The notes beneath the pieces were generated by a model that was not told where the DNA came from, did not search any database, and was given only the letters and a program-made list of their open reading frames with translations. 64,000 bases of DNA, from assembly GCA_964586075.1 (NCBI GenBank), contig CAZPGZ010000007.1:1-64000 (forward strand). Direction: 5' to 3'. Position numbers and translations under genes: made by a program. How positions within the stretch are numbered: the stretch's first letter is position 1; each line of letters opens with the position of its first letter. Shown piece after piece: positions 1-8,062 of this stretch. This DNA is from JBAZLV01 sp964586075. GTDB taxonomy: Bacteria > Nitrospirota > UBA9217.

Positions 1-152
1 AAAGATCAGTCAGAATCTCTAATTGCAAGTGTCACTATACTTGGGGGTAGCTCCGAATAATATAGCAGACTTTATGGGTTTGTCAAGTATACAATTGCGT
101 AAAAATATTCTGCGGTAAGTTGAAATTACGGGTTTTTTTTAGGGAATAAGAC

Positions 153-181
153 TTGACAGATACGGAAAATAGTGCTACTAA
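153..181 (+). promoter_or_regulatory. sigma-70 type promoter of the TonB/chelatase locus
   Basis: A perfect -35 hexamer TTGACA (153-158) is followed after 17 bp by TACTAA (176-181), a good -10. It leaves an untranslated leader of about 110 nt before the methyltransferase start at 301. The -10 is covered by the operator-like half-site at 172-178, so a bound repressor would block RNA polymerase. The first eight bases, TTGACAGA, and all spacings are repeated in the promoter at 22872. Confidence 0.75.
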
Positions 182-198
182 TCTAAAACTCGTAACAT
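172..198 (+). promoter_or_regulatory. NikR-like operator (GTGCTAC-N13-GTAACAT)
   Basis: An imperfect inverted repeat: GTGCTAC (172-178), 13 bp, GTAACAT (192-198). Each half differs by one base from the GTGTTAC / GTAACAC consensus that I recall for the nickel regulator NikR in Geobacter-type bacteria. It overlaps the -10 of the promoter at 153-181, as expected for nickel-dependent repression. A near-identical site at the same offset precedes the nickel/cobalt transporter operon. No nikR gene lies in the window, so the identity of the regulator is inferred. Confidence 0.65.
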
Positions 199-222
199 AT
201 TTATCATATAATTATTAAAACA

Positions 223-240
223 GTAGCATTATAGGCGGGC
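223..240 (+). repeat. 18-bp element shared with the cbi operon leader
   Basis: The stretch begins with GTAGCAT, a possible extra operator half-site, and matches 14 of 18 bases of 22912-22929, downstream of the cbi promoter, where it begins with GTAGCAC. The shared pattern is GTAGCAyTATArGCG. It lies about 42 bp downstream of the -10 and could be an accessory regulator site. No left-hand partner half-site is visible at 13-14 bp spacing here, so its role is uncertain. Confidence 0.4.
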
Positions 241-300
241 ATATCTTAATGTATTTACTTTAAGTGGTAGTGTTGTCTTAACCGCTAAATAGAGGAAGAA

Positions 301-1071
301 ATGCAGCAGGCAGTTTTGAAAAGGCCGTCCACAGTCGCATTCTGGGACGGCTATGCGCAATGGTACAAGCTCTGGATGGAGCATAACCATTATCATGACG
401 AAATCATCAACATTCTTCTGACACAAACAGAACCGGAATGGAAAGTGCTCGATATCGGCGCAGGCAGCGGCGTTCTTTCTCTTCCTTTGTGCGCTTATGG
501 CTGCGATGTCACCGCCCTTGAGCCATCGTGGGGCATGCGAAATCTTCTGCAGGACCGTGCTTCTCACCACGGCATTGACTGGATCACCGTGGATGAACGG
601 AAATGGGAAGATGTCCAGCCGTATGGTGACTTCAACACGCTTGATCTGGTAATGGCCTGCAACAGCCTCCATCTGACGGAGGCAGGTTTTATTCATGCTC
701 TGGACAAGATGTTCCAGACCCGAGCAAAAAACGTTTTTGTCGTTACTGAGTCTAGTCAGACAGTCGATGTTCGAATGTCCCAGCCTGGTTATTCTCTCAT
801 CTTTGCAAAGTCCTATGATATCGATGATTCATTCCACTATCACTGCATTGAAGAGCTGTATGAACATCAATCCTTTCGGGGAGCGGTTCCTGCGGTCAGG
901 AAAGACGACCGGACATTTTTGGACGGATTGCATTTCCGAAATGGTCATTTCGTTGTTCCGTCTATCGCAAAGGTGACCATGCATTGGTGGCGGAGAAATG
1001 ATGCAACTACCGCCGGCAACTATTTTGATGGAAAGGATTTGCAGTATGGATTGGTTAAAAACGCTTGTTGA
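301..1071 (+). CDS. class I SAM-dependent methyltransferase
   Basis: Predicted 256-residue soluble methyltransferase. Motif I is clear at residues 49-57 (VLDIGAGSG), followed by an acidic residue at the end of the next strand (TALEPS) that would bind the ribose of S-adenosylmethionine. The substrate cannot be read from the sequence. The ATG at 301 follows AGAGGAAG. It is the first gene after the operator-controlled promoter, and its last 26 bases overlap exbB, so it is co-transcribed with the TonB system. In this context it may modify an imported or exported metal ligand or tetrapyrrole, but that is a guess from position. The family call is firm; the role is not. Confidence 0.85.
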   Translation: MQQAVLKRPSTVAFWDGYAQWYKLWMEHNHYHDEIINILLTQTEPEWKVLDIGAGSGVLSLPLCAYGCDVTALEPSWGMRNLLQDRASHHGIDWITVDERKWEDVQPYGDFNTLDLVMACNSLHLTEAGFIHALDKMFQTRAKNVFVVTESSQTVDVRMSQPGYSLIFAKSYDIDDSFHYHCIEELYEHQSFRGAVPAVRKDDRTFLDGLHFRNGHFVVPSIAKVTMHWWRRNDATTAGNYFDGKDLQYGLVKNAC

Positions 1072-1474
1072 CTACGGGATAATTGGTTTGCTCATTCTTC
1101 TCAGTATTGTTTCGATTGCCGTTGCGGTTGAACGCCATCTTCTTATGAACAAAATACGCATCGAGGATTTTCCCGACCGAAAAGCACTCGAACTTGCTTT
1201 AACCGACAAGCTTCATCTGATAGCGACAATCGGCAGCAACGCGCCGTATATCGGGCTGCTCGGCACGGTATTCGGGATCATGCTGACCTTTTATTCCATG
1301 GGACAGTCCGGCTTCATGGACAGTTCCCGGATCATGCTTGGATTGGCCCTCGCCCTCAAAGCCACGGCAGTAGGGCTTGTTGTAGCGATTCCGTCCATTA
1401 CCTGCTACAACATGCTTCTCCGGCGCGTGAAAGTCCTCCTTCTGCAATGGGAAATAAAGAATGAAAGAGCGTGA
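1046..1474 (+). CDS. exbB: ExbB/TolQ/MotA-family proton channel
   Basis: A 142-residue inner-membrane protein with three hydrophobic segments: near the N-terminus (about 10-27), in the middle (glycine-rich, around NAPYIGLLGTVFG) and at the end (ALALKATAVGLVVAIPS). The last two are the conserved TolQ/ExbB helices that line the proton path. With ExbD it powers TonB. I start it at ATG 1046, preceded by GGAAAGGA at 1031-1037. The frame is open back to 998, but that start would give a non-family N-terminus inside the methyltransferase. The protein is of the short ExbB type. It overlaps exbD by 14 nt. Confidence 0.9.
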   Translation: MDWLKTLVDYGIIGLLILLSIVSIAVAVERHLLMNKIRIEDFPDRKALELALTDKLHLIATIGSNAPYIGLLGTVFGIMLTFYSMGQSGFMDSSRIMLGLALALKATAVGLVVAIPSITCYNMLLRRVKVLLLQWEIKNERA

Positions 1475-1841
1475 ATTCGATTATATCAACGTGATCCCTT
1501 TTGTGGACATCATGCTGGTGCTTCTCACGATCGTGCTGACCACATCAACCTTCATCGCGACCGGTGTGATTCCGGTTGAGCTTCCCAAAGCAGCGAAGAG
1601 CCGCTCGGAAGCGCTCAAAACACAGATAATCGAAATCAACGGCGAAGGGAGCGTTTTTTTCGAACAGCAAAGTGTTACGCTTGAGAACCTGAAAAACGCA
1701 CTCCAGACCATATCGAAGGAGACACCGCTGCTTATCCGCGCGGACAGGAACATACGACTCCAGACATTCGTTGATGTGCTGGATATCGTAAAAAACCTTG
1801 AATTCAAAAGAGTCAATCTTGAAACCGAGGAACGAAGATGA
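1461..1841 (+). CDS. exbD: ExbD/TolR-family energy-transducing protein
   Basis: A 126-residue protein with a short cytoplasmic N-terminus, one transmembrane helix (about 11-35) carrying the conserved aspartate (Asp16 in IPFVDIMLVLL), and a periplasmic domain. In the family this aspartate takes part in proton translocation with ExbB. The start ATG lies inside the end of exbB, and the stop overlaps the tonB start by 4 nt, so the three genes are translationally linked. It serves the TonB-dependent receptor encoded just downstream. Confidence 0.92.
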   Translation: MKEREFDYINVIPFVDIMLVLLTIVLTTSTFIATGVIPVELPKAAKSRSEALKTQIIEINGEGSVFFEQQSVTLENLKNALQTISKETPLLIRADRNIRLQTFVDVLDIVKNLEFKRVNLETEERR

Positions 1842-2446
1842 CGTATCTGGCAAAAGGCCTCCGGACATCTCTGTTCGTGCATGCAGCGGCACTTCTGACA
1901 GTATTGTGGATAAGCGGATCAATGGGCCAGGCAGGCAAAGTAACCACGCTCGATTTAAGCATTTTGCAGGGCGCGCGGACAACCGTACAAGAAGCCGTGC
2001 GTGATGCCTCGCATACACAACCAAAACAGGAAAAGGCAGAGCCGATGAAAGAGATGGAAGCCTCTGTTGACGGCACCATGCCTGCTCCGCCGTCAGCACC
2101 TGTCCGGTCTGCATCTCCTGCACGGTCTGAATCTGCGGTCAGAAATGAGAATAGCGCAGAAGCTGTAGAATTCGGATCGGCCAATGGACCGTTCTATCAT
2201 CATCAGGTCATGCCTGCGTATCCTTCCATCGCGAGAAAAATGGGGAAAGAGGGGAAAGTTCTGTTGCGGCTGACTATTGATGCGCGGGGGGGGCTTTTGG
2301 ACGTCGAAGTTCTCGAAGATCCTGGATATGGTTTTGCAGAGGCTGCGGTCACAGCAGTCAGAAAATCAACCTTTATCCCGGCCAAGAAAGCGGGGCATCC
2401 GGTGTTTGCGAAGGCACTGCTGCCGATAAGGTTTGTGCTTGAGTAG
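1838..2446 (+). CDS. tonB: TonB family energy transducer
   Basis: A 202-residue protein with an N-terminal signal anchor (about 9-27), a spacer rich in Ala, Pro, Ser and Glu (about 50-105), and a C-terminal TonB domain (about 125-202) with the usual motifs YPSIARKMGKEGKV and a terminal strand near PIRFVLE. It connects the ExbB/ExbD motor to outer-membrane receptors. The spacer is short, so reach across the periplasm may be limited. ATG overlaps the exbD stop (ATGA). The private ExbB-ExbD-TonB set beside one receptor suggests a dedicated system. Confidence 0.92.
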   Translation: MTYLAKGLRTSLFVHAAALLTVLWISGSMGQAGKVTTLDLSILQGARTTVQEAVRDASHTQPKQEKAEPMKEMEASVDGTMPAPPSAPVRSASPARSESAVRNENSAEAVEFGSANGPFYHHQVMPAYPSIARKMGKEGKVLLRLTIDARGGLLDVEVLEDPGYGFAEAAVTAVRKSTFIPAKKAGHPVFAKALLPIRFVLE

Positions 2447-2519
2447 AGAAGAACAGGGGAATTTCCCATTGAAGGAGCCGAGCAAGAAAACGTGTAGAAA
2501 AAAGTTGTAAAAAAAGAGG

Positions 2520-2559
2520 GGGGCAGGGCAACAACCTTTGGCGAGGGCCACCCTGCCCC
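2520..2559 (+). other. GC-rich hairpin between tonB and the receptor gene
   Basis: GGGGCAGGG (2520-2528) and CCCTGCCCC (2551-2559) form a perfect 9-bp stem around a 22-nt loop, in the 197-nt gap between tonB and the receptor start. No run of T follows, so it is not a typical intrinsic terminator. It could stabilise the downstream mRNA, set the ratio of receptor to energiser, or be an RNA regulatory element. No known riboswitch class fits. Confidence 0.5.
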
Positions 2560-2643
2560 ATGAGGAGCCGCTCTAAGAGCAACATCCCCGCTGATAAGTA
2601 TACCAGAACGGGGATGAAAAGAAAATACGAAGGGGGGATGGTA

Positions 2644-4947
2644 ATGCTTATCAGATTTTTGGCAATACTTATGGGTTTGGTCTTTGCGTTGGCGTCTGCG
2701 ACGCTCTTCGCGGAGGAAAAAGCCTCACAGGAAAACGCAGTTCAGAAACAGAGTGAGCAATCAGCGCAGCCGGAATCGCTCGTGTCAAAACCGGTGGCGA
2801 CAGCGCAGAAACAGGAAGAAAAAACGACAAAGCAGGAAGAAAAAATCCAGAAATTCAAGGAAGTGGTCGTCACGGCGACACGCACGGAAAAGGATATTGA
2901 AGATACGCCCGGTGATGTCCATGTAATAACAAAGCGTGATCTGGAAATCAGAAACGTTCAATCGCTTGACGGCGCCTTAAAGGAAGTGCCCGGCGTCTAC
3001 AGCAGAAGAGAGATGGAGTTTTCTACACTGCAGCCTGTAGTCAGCACCCGCGGAATTGCCGGTCAGAATAGAACACTTATACTGGTTGACGGGATCACCT
3101 TAAATGAACCCCGCACTGGTTCCGGCTATTTCGACGGTATTCCGGTTGAAGACGTTGAGCGGATAGAATTTCTAAAAGGGCCGTTTTCGAGCCTTTACGG
3201 CGGGTATGCCATGGGTGGCGTGGTAAATGTTATTACCAAAATGCCAGAAAAACGCGAAATCATACTGCGGGGAGGCTATGGAGACAGTTGGGATTATAAA
3301 AGAGCATATGAAGACCTGTACCGGATATATGCTTCCTATGGAGACAGGCTGCTTGATAATAAGCTCGCTGTTTTTCTGAGCTACAGCCGCAATGGATCAA
3401 ACGGATATCCGTATCAGTTGGTTGCTACTGCACAGCCTGCACCCGGATATACTGGTTATATACCGACGACCACGAATACTGGCTCACCTCGTTATATAGT
3501 CGGCAACAAGGGAGATGGATATTCCTGGTTCGACGGCCTTACGTTCAAGACGCAGTACGATATCTCCGGCTCAACAAAACTGGGTTTTACCTTCATGAGA
3601 AATAATTATCGCACTAATTATGATTCACCAAATACTTTTTTAGTGAACGGTTCCGGTGTTCCTGTTTTCACGGATGGAACCGCCAACATTCGCGAATCAA
3701 CCTATCTTGCGGTCCCGTCCGGAAGAACCCGCAACCTGTACAACATTTTCCTAGAGACAGAATTGGGATCCGTGAAGACCAGGCTTTCAGGGGGGCTTGC
3801 CGATACGGTGCTGTCATTTAATACAACACCCGGATCAACTGCTGTGACGACAATAAGCGGTGGACCAGGGACCTATCTCAACTCTCCTGCGAAAGAATAT
3901 TCAATAGACCTGTTGTTCAATCTTCCTATTTTTTCCAACCAGCTGCTTACGTGGGGCGCAGCGGTACGATATGACACCACGGATAGTCAGACCTACAATC
4001 TGAGCAACTGGCGGGATACGGATTCAAAAACGGGACTGAATTATGAAGCAGGCGGAAAAACGAGCACGTATTCGGCTTTTGCACAGGATGAAATACAGAT
4101 ATTAAACAATCTTACCACCTACATCGGCGCGCGATTTGACTGGTGGGAGACATCAGAAGGATATAATACTACTTCCGGCACGTTTGGTAGACGCTCTGAT
4201 TCCGCGTTCAGTCCAAAAGCAGCTGTTGTTTACAAACCGTTTGATCTTACTACCGTGCGTGTTTCCGGCGGAAAGGCTTTCAGGCCTCCTTCAATCTATG
4301 AATTGTACAATACCTCTGTTCTAACAAACATAACCTACGCAAATCCGGATCTGAAACCGGAAACTACCGTCTCCTGGGATGCCAGCGTGACCCAGGGATT
4401 GTGGAAAGGTGCAAAGGTAAAGCTTGCATATTTCGAGAACTATCTCGAAGACCTTATTTATAGTCAGACAATTTCCGGTACCAGCAATAGTCAGCGTGTA
4501 AATGTCGGCAGTGCCAGAAGCAACGGCGTGGAAATTGAGATCGAACAGCGTATCGGAAAGGGATTGAGGATGTTCGCTGACTTTACGTATACCTATGCGC
4601 GTATTACGGACAATCCCTCGAATCCCGCCATTGTAGGCAAGAAAGTGGTGGATGTTCCGGATAAAATATTCAATCTTGGCGCGGACGCGGAATATGGCCC
4701 GCTATCTGCTTCGCTGGTAGGGAGATACGTCGGCAAACGGTATTCCACCGACGCAAACACAGATATCGCAAATTTTGTGTATACGTCATACGATCCGTTT
4801 TTTACCGCCGATGCAAAAATTTCGTATAAATTCAACAAATACGCAACTCTCTCATTATCGGTGAATAATATTTTTGACGAAAAATATTACGTTTATTATG
4901 TGGCTCCCGGAAGGTCGTGGTTTACCGAGCTGACCATAAAATTGTAA
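2644..4947 (+). CDS. TonB-dependent outer-membrane receptor
   Basis: About 767 residues: signal peptide (1-23, ending ...LFAEE), a charged Gln/Lys/Glu-rich spacer, a TonB box-like EVVVTATR, a plug domain (TRGIAGQNRTLILVDGI, VERIEFLKGPFSSLYG, GGVVNVIT), and a beta-barrel running to the C-terminus with the typical late motifs FRPPSIYELY, NPDLKPET and NIFDEKYY. The sequence style is BtuB/FepA-like. I chose ATG 2644 because AAGGGGGG lies about 7 nt upstream and a signal peptide follows at once; 2614 and 2638 are alternatives. The ligand is not readable from sequence. Its promoter and neighbours suggest a nickel or cobalt complex or a metal-tetrapyrrole. Confidence 0.93.
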   Translation: MLIRFLAILMGLVFALASATLFAEEKASQENAVQKQSEQSAQPESLVSKPVATAQKQEEKTTKQEEKIQKFKEVVVTATRTEKDIEDTPGDVHVITKRDLEIRNVQSLDGALKEVPGVYSRREMEFSTLQPVVSTRGIAGQNRTLILVDGITLNEPRTGSGYFDGIPVEDVERIEFLKGPFSSLYGGYAMGGVVNVITKMPEKREIILRGGYGDSWDYKRAYEDLYRIYASYGDRLLDNKLAVFLSYSRNGSNGYPYQLVATAQPAPGYTGYIPTTTNTGSPRYIVGNKGDGYSWFDGLTFKTQYDISGSTKLGFTFMRNNYRTNYDSPNTFLVNGSGVPVFTDGTANIRESTYLAVPSGRTRNLYNIFLETELGSVKTRLSGGLADTVLSFNTTPGSTAVTTISGGPGTYLNSPAKEYSIDLLFNLPIFSNQLLTWGAAVRYDTTDSQTYNLSNWRDTDSKTGLNYEAGGKTSTYSAFAQDEIQILNNLTTYIGARFDWWETSEGYNTTSGTFGRRSDSAFSPKAAVVYKPFDLTTVRVSGGKAFRPPSIYELYNTSVLTNITYANPDLKPETTVSWDASVTQGLWKGAKVKLAYFENYLEDLIYSQTISGTSNSQRVNVGSARSNGVEIEIEQRIGKGLRMFADFTYTYARITDNPSNPAIVGKKVVDVPDKIFNLGADAEYGPLSASLVGRYVGKRYSTDANTDIANFVYTSYDPFFTADAKISYKFNKYATLSLSVNNIFDEKYYVYYVAPGRSWFTELTIKL

Positions 4948-4949
4948 CT

Positions 4950-5942
4950 ATGTCCATGAGAGCGTGCTGCCTGGTTTGCGTCATTGTTCTGTTCCTGCTT
5001 CTGGAGAAGGGGCACGATGCTGCTGCCGAGCCCCTTCTCTATCAGGACAAGCTCGGCAGAAATATCATAATAAACATCCCGGTAAAACGAGCTGTTCTTT
5101 TCGAGGTTTATGAGCTGATGCCTGCGATCGGAGGTTTTGATGGGGTCGCAGGGCTCGGACATTTTGCGTTTGAAGACGATCTTATCCGGGCAACTAACCC
5201 GGATATTGCCCGGGAAATTCCCTCAGTGGGAACCCGATGGAACATAAATACCGAGCTTCTTCTGAAAGTAAGGCCCGATGTTATTTTGACCGTAAAAAAT
5301 GCAGATACGGACAGCATTCGCTTTCTGGAGGAGAAGGGGCTTAATGTTCTTGCGTTGTACCCGGAAAATCTTGCAGAGCTTTATGAAGTCATGCGGTTTA
5401 CCGGAAAATTGTTTGCACGGGAAAACAAAGTTGAACATACAATCCAGGAGATGGAAGAAATCTTTGGTTTCATCCGCACACGGGTGGAAAAGATACCTCT
5501 TTCCCAGCGGCGAAGGGCACTCATGCTTATGAGCAAACAGTCCATGGTCGCGGGACGCAGCGGGCTGTACCATGATTTGCTCGATCTTATTGGAGTGGTA
5601 AATTGTGTTGACAGCCAGCAGAGTTTTCCGGAAGTTTCTCTTGAGCGGATTATTATGTGGAATCCTGAGCTTATTTTCTATGTCTGGTACGCCCGGTATT
5701 CTACCAGTGATCTCGTTGACAACCCTCAATGGCGTCATATCAGCGCGGTCAGGGAGCATAAAGTCTATAAATCACCGATGGGCTCTACGTGGTCTCCCCG
5801 TATTGCACCGATAGCTTTGTGGATGGCCGCAAAGGCGTATCCTGAGCGATTTAAAGATGTTGATGTGGACAAAAAAATTGACCGGTTTTACCGTAAGGTC
5901 TACGGCGTTTCATACGCCTCGCTGAAAGAGGCTTCGCATTGA
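4950..5942 (+). CDS. periplasmic metal-chelate binding protein (BtuF/FepB type), copy 1
   Basis: About 330 residues with an N-terminal secretion signal (hydrophobic core VCVIVLFLLL) and the helical-backbone binding-protein fold: an early strand with IPVKRAV, LLKVRPDVIL in the middle, and late motifs IIMWNPELIFYVW and STWSPRIAP. It should deliver substrate from the receptor to the FecCD permease. Start at ATG 4950, two bases after the receptor stop; ATG 4956 is also possible. It is a close paralogue of the next gene across nearly its whole length, so the pair arose by tandem duplication. Confidence 0.88.
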   Translation: MSMRACCLVCVIVLFLLLEKGHDAAAEPLLYQDKLGRNIIINIPVKRAVLFEVYELMPAIGGFDGVAGLGHFAFEDDLIRATNPDIAREIPSVGTRWNINTELLLKVRPDVILTVKNADTDSIRFLEEKGLNVLALYPENLAELYEVMRFTGKLFARENKVEHTIQEMEEIFGFIRTRVEKIPLSQRRRALMLMSKQSMVAGRSGLYHDLLDLIGVVNCVDSQQSFPEVSLERIIMWNPELIFYVWYARYSTSDLVDNPQWRHISAVREHKVYKSPMGSTWSPRIAPIALWMAAKAYPERFKDVDVDKKIDRFYRKVYGVSYASLKEASH

Positions 5943-5973
5943 ACCATCTCTGGTTGATGATTGCGGGGGTTGA

Positions 5974-7032
5974 TTGAATAATACTGCAAAAAAAATATCC
6001 ACGGCAAGGGGACAGGAATATTCCAGTCTGAGAATCGAACAAAGCTTCTCTACGCTGCTTTGCTGCATGGGAACAGCTTTTTTTTGCTTGCTACTGTTTT
6101 CCACAAGGATTTTTGCCGGGTCCATGGAGTATCAGGACAAGATGGGTAGAAACGTCAATATCAATATTCCGGTGAAGCGTGCAGTTTTTCTGCAGATGTA
6201 TGAATTGATTCCTGCGCTTGATCTCTGGAACTCGACAGCAGGTGTTGCCAGATGGGCGTATGAAAATGACCTTATGCTGGCCGCAAAAGCGGATATAAAA
6301 CGAACTATACCTGCTGCAGGCAATGGAATTGACGTGAATATTGAAGCACTTCTGAAAATGAATCCTGATGCAGTAATTACCTGGACTTATAAGCCGGAAC
6401 AGGTACAGTTCATGGAAGAAAAAGGACTGCATGTTATCGCGATTTATCCGGACAGTCTGAAGGAGCTGTATGATGTAATGCGGTTGCTGGGCCGAATATT
6501 TAAGAAGGAAAGACGCACAGAAGCTTCGATTAACCATATGGAGGAGATATTCAGGATGGTCAGACAACGAACAGCGCATATTCCCCTAGGAAAACGGCAG
6601 AAGGTGCTCTGGCTCGGCTCCCGGCAGAACACCGTGGGAGGAGAGATTGGCGTGACCCAGGATATCTTCACCCTTATCGGAGGAATAAATGCTGCGGGGC
6701 ATATAAAACAAAGGAGCGCGGATGTTCCAATCGAAAAAATTATTGCCTGGAATCCGGATGTCATTTTTATCTGGGGTAGTGCGAAATATACGGCCCGTGA
6801 TATTGTCACAAGCCCGCAATGGCGTTTTATCCGTGCTGTGAAGGATGGAAGGGTGTATAAAGCCCCGGAGTGGTCCACCTGGTCTCCCCGTATCGCGCCG
6901 GTAGCGTTGTGGATGGCGATGAAGACGTACCCTGAATATTTCAAGGACGTGAATCTTGACAAGGTAACGGACAGTTTCTATAGAAAGACGTACGGTATTT
7001 CTTACGCGCGGGTGAAGAAGATTGAAAACTAA
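5974..7032 (+). CDS. periplasmic metal-chelate binding protein, copy 2
   Basis: A 352-residue paralogue of the preceding protein. Shared blocks include YQDK-GRN, INIPVKRAV, EEKGL, MEEIF, WNPD-IF and STWSPRIAP. The TTG at 5974 follows GCGGGGG and gives a long N-terminal extension before the hydrophobic signal (around LLCCMGTAFFCLLLFS). ATG 6067 would give a shorter signal peptide, so the start is uncertain. The stop overlaps the permease start by 11 nt. The two copies differ in the putative pocket segments, so they may bind different forms of the ligand. Confidence 0.86.
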   Translation: MNNTAKKISTARGQEYSSLRIEQSFSTLLCCMGTAFFCLLLFSTRIFAGSMEYQDKMGRNVNINIPVKRAVFLQMYELIPALDLWNSTAGVARWAYENDLMLAAKADIKRTIPAAGNGIDVNIEALLKMNPDAVITWTYKPEQVQFMEEKGLHVIAIYPDSLKELYDVMRLLGRIFKKERRTEASINHMEEIFRMVRQRTAHIPLGKRQKVLWLGSRQNTVGGEIGVTQDIFTLIGGINAAGHIKQRSADVPIEKIIAWNPDVIFIWGSAKYTARDIVTSPQWRFIRAVKDGRVYKAPEWSTWSPRIAPVALWMAMKTYPEYFKDVNLDKVTDSFYRKTYGISYARVKKIEN

Positions 7033-8029
7033 ACCTGCGCTTTCACTCCTTATTTTTATTTCGCCGCTGTTCGCGGCGTGGGCCGCGTTGTTTGTCGGCG
7101 CGTATGACATATCACCGATGCAGATCCTCTCGCTTATCGTGCGGGAGTTTACACCATTCTCACAAAACCCCGATATTGCTGAAAGGGCCATACTCCTCGA
7201 CATCAGGCTCCCGAGGGTCATTCTCGCGGGACTTGTCGGCGTGGCGCTGTCGGTGACCGGCGTGACTTTTCAGGGTATTTTCCGCAATCCGCTTGTCGAT
7301 CCCTTTATTCTGGGAATTTCCGCCGGCGCCGCGTTCGGATGTGCTCTCTCGGTGGGGTTTCTCCCTCATGTGCCGATCCAGGTCATGGCATTCGTGTTCG
7401 GCATTACGGCCGTCAGCCTTGCCTACCTGATAGCGCGGACACAAGGAGAAATTTCCCGGCTGCCGCTTATTCTCTCGGGCGTAATCATATCGGCTTTTTT
7501 TACCGCGATGGTGTCCATCGTCAAGTTTCTGGTGGACCCCATGAAACTCCAGAACATCGTCTACTGGCTCATGGGAAGTTTTTCCCTTGCGGACTGGAAG
7601 CTTGTGCGCATTGTCGCTGCGGGCCTTGCCGTCAGTCTTGTTCCCATTTTTCTGATGCGATGGCGTCTGAATGTTATCAGCATGGGCGAGGACGAGGCCA
7701 GGGCCATGGGAGTCAATATCAAAAGAGACCGTCTGATTTTCATCGGTGCCTCGACCCTTGCGGTAAGTATTGCCGTATCGGTCAGCGGCATCATCGGCTG
7801 GGTGGGGCTTATGGTCCCGCATCTCATTAGAATGATTGCGGGCCCTGACCACAAGAGCCTTGTTCCGCTCAGCATGGCAGGCGGCGCGGCGTTCATGATC
7901 TGTGCAGACACCATCGCCCGGAACCTGACGACGTTCGATTTGCCGGTGGGGATCATTACCGCGGTGACGGGCGCACCATTTTTTGTGTATCTCATGAAGA
8001 AAGGCGGCAAGGAAGCCTGGGGACGTTAG
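7022..8029 (+). CDS. FecCD-family ABC permease
   Basis: A 335-residue polytopic inner-membrane protein of the BtuC/FecCD/HmuU family. Family motifs are evident: RLPRVILAGLVGVALSVTG near residues 60-80, FQGIFRNPLVDPFILGIS, and GIIGWVGLMVPHLIRM near 260-280. About ten transmembrane helices are expected. A single permease gene implies a homodimer. It starts at TTG 7022, overlapping the binding-protein stop. With the ATPase at 8063 and the two binding proteins it makes a complete importer for a siderophore-, cobalamin- or haem-like molecule. Confidence 0.93.
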   Translation: MKTKPALSLLIFISPLFAAWAALFVGAYDISPMQILSLIVREFTPFSQNPDIAERAILLDIRLPRVILAGLVGVALSVTGVTFQGIFRNPLVDPFILGISAGAAFGCALSVGFLPHVPIQVMAFVFGITAVSLAYLIARTQGEISRLPLILSGVIISAFFTAMVSIVKFLVDPMKLQNIVYWLMGSFSLADWKLVRIVAAGLAVSLVPIFLMRWRLNVISMGEDEARAMGVNIKRDRLIFIGASTLAVSIAVSVSGIIGWVGLMVPHLIRMIAGPDHKSLVPLSMAGGAAFMICADTIARNLTTFDLPVGIITAVTGAPFFVYLMKKGGKEAWGR

Positions 8030-8062
8030 CCGCTTTGACCGCAAAGCAACGGGACAAAAAAC

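Noticed and set aside
195..220. AT-rich stretch resembling a Fur box
   Set aside because: Only partial matches to the hexamer repeats and no symmetry; the GTGyTAC/GTArCAy pair explains the region better.
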